Part shown: piece after piece, positions 45,462 to 47,012 of the stretch
Numbering within the stretch: position 1 is the first letter of the stretch
Layout of the letters: each line of letters starts with the position of its first letter
NCBI RefSeq assembly: GCF_003575975.1
Contig: NZ_QQXK01000029.1
Location: 1-47,012 of the forward strand
DNA length: 47,012 nt
Source of the DNA: Galactobacter valiniphilus
GTDB taxonomy: Bacteria; Actinomycetota; Actinomycetes; Actinomycetales; Micrococcaceae
Reading direction: 5' to 3'
Translations under genes and position numbers: made by a program
The notes under the pieces: model-generated
Databases searched by the model: none
Told to the model about the DNA's origin: nothing
What the model saw: the letters and a program-made list of their open reading frames with translations, nothing else

Positions 45462-45480
45462 TTCGTGGAGGAGCGTGAGC

Positions 45481-46386
45481 TCAGGCGCCGGCCGGCGGCT
45501 CGAACACCCACGGCTCGCGCGGCAACGCCGCCGGGTCGAAGCCGTCCACGGCCCCCGCGAGGGGGCCGGCGGGCAGCCGGAGCGAGTCGAGCAGCAGGTC
45601 ACGGACCCGCTCGCTGGAGAGCCCGACGTCGTGCAGCCGGGAGAGCGTGACGGCCCCGTCGCGCTTGGCGAGGCGCTGGCTCTCGCCGTTGATGACGAGC
45701 GGGACGTGGGCGTACTGGACCTCGGCGGCCGCCTCGGGGCCGTAGAGCAGCCCGCGCAGGTGCGCCTGGCGCGGCGAGGAGAACGCGAGGTCGTCCGCGC
45801 GGACCACCTGGTCCACGCCGGAGAGGTGATCGTCCACGACCACCGCGAGGTTGTAGGCCGGCGTGCCGTCGTTGCGCTGCACCACGACGTCGTCCACCTG
45901 CCCCGTGACGGGGCCCAGGAGGGTGTCCTGGACGGTGACGGTCTCGTGCTCGGTGGCGAGGCGCCAGGCGGCGGGGCGGTGCTGGCGGCGCTCGGCGCGC
46001 TCGGCCTCGCTCAGGTGGCGGCACGTGCCCGGGTAGGCGCCGGGCGGGGTGTGCGGCGCGCGCGGTGCGTCGAGGATGTCGCGGCGCGTGCAGAAGCACT
46101 CGTAGAGCAGGCCGCGGTCCCTCAGGGAGGAGAGGGCCTCGGCATAGACGGGCAGGCGCTCGGACTGGCGCGGGGAGACGGTGTCAAACGTCAGGCCGAT
46201 GGCCGCGAGGTCGCGGATCTGCGCCTCCTCGGCGCCGGCGGCCGTGCGGGCCGTGTCCAGATCCTCGACGCGCAGGATGAACTCGCGGCCGGTGGAGCGG
46301 GCGAAGAGCCAGGCCAGCATGGCCGTGCGCAGATTGCCGACGTGGAGTTCGCCGGAGGGGCTGGGGGCGTAGCGGCCGGCACCCAT
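45481..46386 (-). CDS. gluQRS: Glutamyl-Q tRNA(Asp) synthetase
   Basis: 301 residues, lacking an anticodon-binding domain. GRYAPSPSGELHVGNLRTA holds the HIGH-like motif, LRVEDLDTAR the adjacent active-site strand, ECFCTRRDIL ... CRH the zinc ligands and RLAKRDGAVTL the KMSKS-like loop. GluQRS attaches glutamate to queuosine in tRNA-Asp. Start is ATG 46386 or GTG 46392 (GTGACCATG); AAGGAAG upstream is nearer the GTG. No queuosine synthesis gene is in the window. It lies just downstream of the SRP RNA on the same strand. Confidence 0.9.
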   Translation of the reverse strand: MGAGRYAPSPSGELHVGNLRTAMLAWLFARSTGREFILRVEDLDTARTAAGAEEAQIRDLAAIGLTFDTVSPRQSERLPVYAEALSSLRDRGLLYECFCTRRDILDAPRAPHTPPGAYPGTCRHLSEAERAERRQHRPAAWRLATEHETVTVQDTLLGPVTGQVDDVVVQRNDGTPAYNLAVVVDDHLSGVDQVVRADDLAFSSPRQAHLRGLLYGPEAAAEVQYAHVPLVINGESQRLAKRDGAVTLSRLHDVGLSSERVRDLLLDSLRLPAGPLAGAVDGFDPAALPREPWVFEPPAGA

Positions 46387-46441
46387 GGTCACGCACTTCC
46401 TTCGCGAAAAGCGGCTGGGGACGTCGTCTGGGGACGTTAAA

Positions 46442-46529
46442 GGCCCCTCATGCACCTGCCAGAGCCCATCTACCCTTGCTGCATTCCTGCCCTGGGGGAG
46501 TTCGACGAGATAGCACCACATGAGGGGCC
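46442..46529 (-). ncRNA. ffs: Small signal recognition particle RNA (4.5S type)
   Basis: The ends GGCCCCTCATG and CATGAGGGGCC pair, giving one long hairpin. The minus strand carries CTCCCCCAGGGCAGGAATGC followed by AGCAAGGG, that is a GGAA tetraloop with the asymmetric AGCA side that binds Ffh. The flanking GGTGCTATCTCGTCGAACTC is typical of actinobacterial SRP RNA. A strong promoter starts it at about 46529; TTT follows the 3' end. It targets membrane and secreted proteins as part of the SRP. Confidence 0.93.
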
Positions 46530-46536
46530 GTCATTC

Positions 46537-46566
46537 AGTATAGGCGCTTGTGTGGCTGGGGCCGAA
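46537..46566 (-). promoter_or_regulatory. Promoter of the SRP RNA
   Basis: TTCGGC (-35) and TATACT (-10) with an 18-base spacer on the minus strand; the -10 ends eight bases before the predicted RNA 5' end. Confidence 0.7.
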
Positions 46567-46654
46567 TCGGCGGCCCCACGGGCGGGCCGACCGGCCGCGC
46601 GAAGCCTCGAGATCCGTGGGATGGCGCGGAAGAGCGCCCTTGGGCCGGTCCGAT

Positions 46655-46684
46655 TTCGGATCCACCCCCGGTGTGGGCTAAGCT
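46655..46684 (+). promoter_or_regulatory. Promoter of tRNA-Ser
   Basis: TTCGGA and TAAGCT with an 18-base spacer, 30 bases before the mature tRNA 5' end. Same layout as the SRP RNA promoter. Confidence 0.6.
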
Positions 46685-46714
46685 TGTCTAGCCTGCTTCA
46701 CGCGGGCAAGCCAA

Positions 46715-46799
46715 GGAGGATTCGCCTAGCGGCCTATGGCGCACGCCTGGAACGCGTGTTGGGTTAACGCCCTCGGGGGTTCAAATCCCCCATCCTCCG
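46715..46799 (+). tRNA. tRNA-Ser (anticodon GGA)
   Basis: The acceptor arms GGAGGAT and ATCCTCC pair and G is the discriminator base. The anticodon loop CTGGAAC gives GGA, reading UCC/UCU. A long variable arm (GTTGGGTTAACGCCC) and T-loop GGTTCAAATCC are present, as expected for serine tRNA. CCA is not encoded. Confidence 0.96.
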
Positions 46800-46806
46800 C
46801 GGAGTA

Positions 46807-46848
46807 CACCTCCGGTTACCGACTTTGGTAGCCGGAGGTGTTGTTTTT
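46807..46848 (+). terminator. Terminator of tRNA-Ser
   Basis: CACCTCCGG and CCGGAGGTG pair, with an inner TACC/GGTA stem, followed by TTGTTTTT. One of the few hairpins here with a real U tract. Confidence 0.9.
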
Positions 46849-46940
46849 ATGCGGGTTCCTCCCGCGCGCCGCCGTCCCACGGGCCCTCGGGGCCATCGAA
46901 GGTCGGCCGCGAAAGCGCTCAGCGGGGCCAGATGGCCTAG

Positions 46941-47012
46941 GGCGTGTTGCTAAACACGTTCGGGGGCCTTGTGAGCGAGTCTTGGATGTGTGTCGCGTGA
47001 TGTGATCTCTGA
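46941..47012. mobile_element. Possible insertion-sequence end at the right window edge
   Basis: After CCTAG the sequence changes to GGCGTGTTGCTAAACACGTT followed by CGGGGGCCTTGTGAGCGAG and a stretch that reads like an untranslated IS end, with no coding similarity to the region before. The hairpin CGTGTT-GCTA-AACACG is near the junction. The style recalls IS5-type ends. No transposase is visible in the 72 bases, so this is a weak call. Confidence 0.3.

Noticed and set aside
46450-46767. 105-codon open frame on the plus strand
   Set aside because: It runs antisense through the SRP RNA and into the tRNA-Ser gene; no protein features.

Overview
High-GC actinobacterial DNA. The split purS-purQ-purL set, a CPA1 antiporter, a DUF3159 protein, a cysteine-less bL36, a dnaX-recR pair with a very long Ala/Pro-rich DnaX and an actinobacterial SRP RNA with unencoded tRNA CCA together suggest Micrococcales, perhaps near Micrococcaceae. 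The genus is not decided by the sequence. Both window ends look like insertion-sequence DNA (a convincing ISL3-type end on the left, a weaker IS-like end on the right), so the window may be a complete draft contig broken at repeats.

Layout. 1-495: the tail of an ISL3-like element inserted into a secreted choice-of-anchor-A-type gene. 684-7581 (minus strand): purSQL with its terminator, a QorB/NmrA-like oxidoreductase, a DUF1761 membrane protein preceded by the remnant of a second copy, and gdhA. 7807-15422: a small membrane protein coupled to a YchJ-like protein, a frameshifted peptidase E, DUF3159, a short cysteine-free rpmJ with a possible Zur site, a YcaQ-type DNA glycosylase, a Na+/H+ antiporter, an MmpS-like lipoprotein and a 3-methyladenine glycosylase-like gene. 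15486-20404: an unknown membrane protein, a methyltransferase, aspA and a tandem DUF1801 pair whose second-transcribed copy carries one amber codon. 20514-31614: three ABC export/permease systems, a frameshifted repeat-containing surface protein with an N-terminal LPATG, lysC, and an ASCH / RibD-like pair. 31835-38846: a lipoprotein polysaccharide deacetylase, a NarL-type two-component pair with a frameshifted kinase, a GAP-family membrane protein, two unrecognised genes and a FAD monooxygenase. 38892-47012: recR, dnaX, scoAB (ketone-body / acetoacetate CoA transfer), gluQRS, the SRP RNA and tRNA-Ser(GGA).

Cross-cutting signals. (1) At least nine genes have a TAnnnT hexamer ending 6-7 nt before the start codon, which predicts leaderless mRNAs, while other genes have clear Shine-Dalgarno sites. 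(2) A short word, GCACGACGGCG or GCCCGACGGC, recurs at gene 3' ends and inside terminator stems. (3) Several very long perfect hairpins sit between genes; two of them are the same palindromic repeat in opposite orientation. (4) Three genes are each broken by exactly one missing base, at least two of them in G/C homopolymers, which raises the question of sequencing error versus real decay. No CRISPR array, prophage or recognised defence island is visible.
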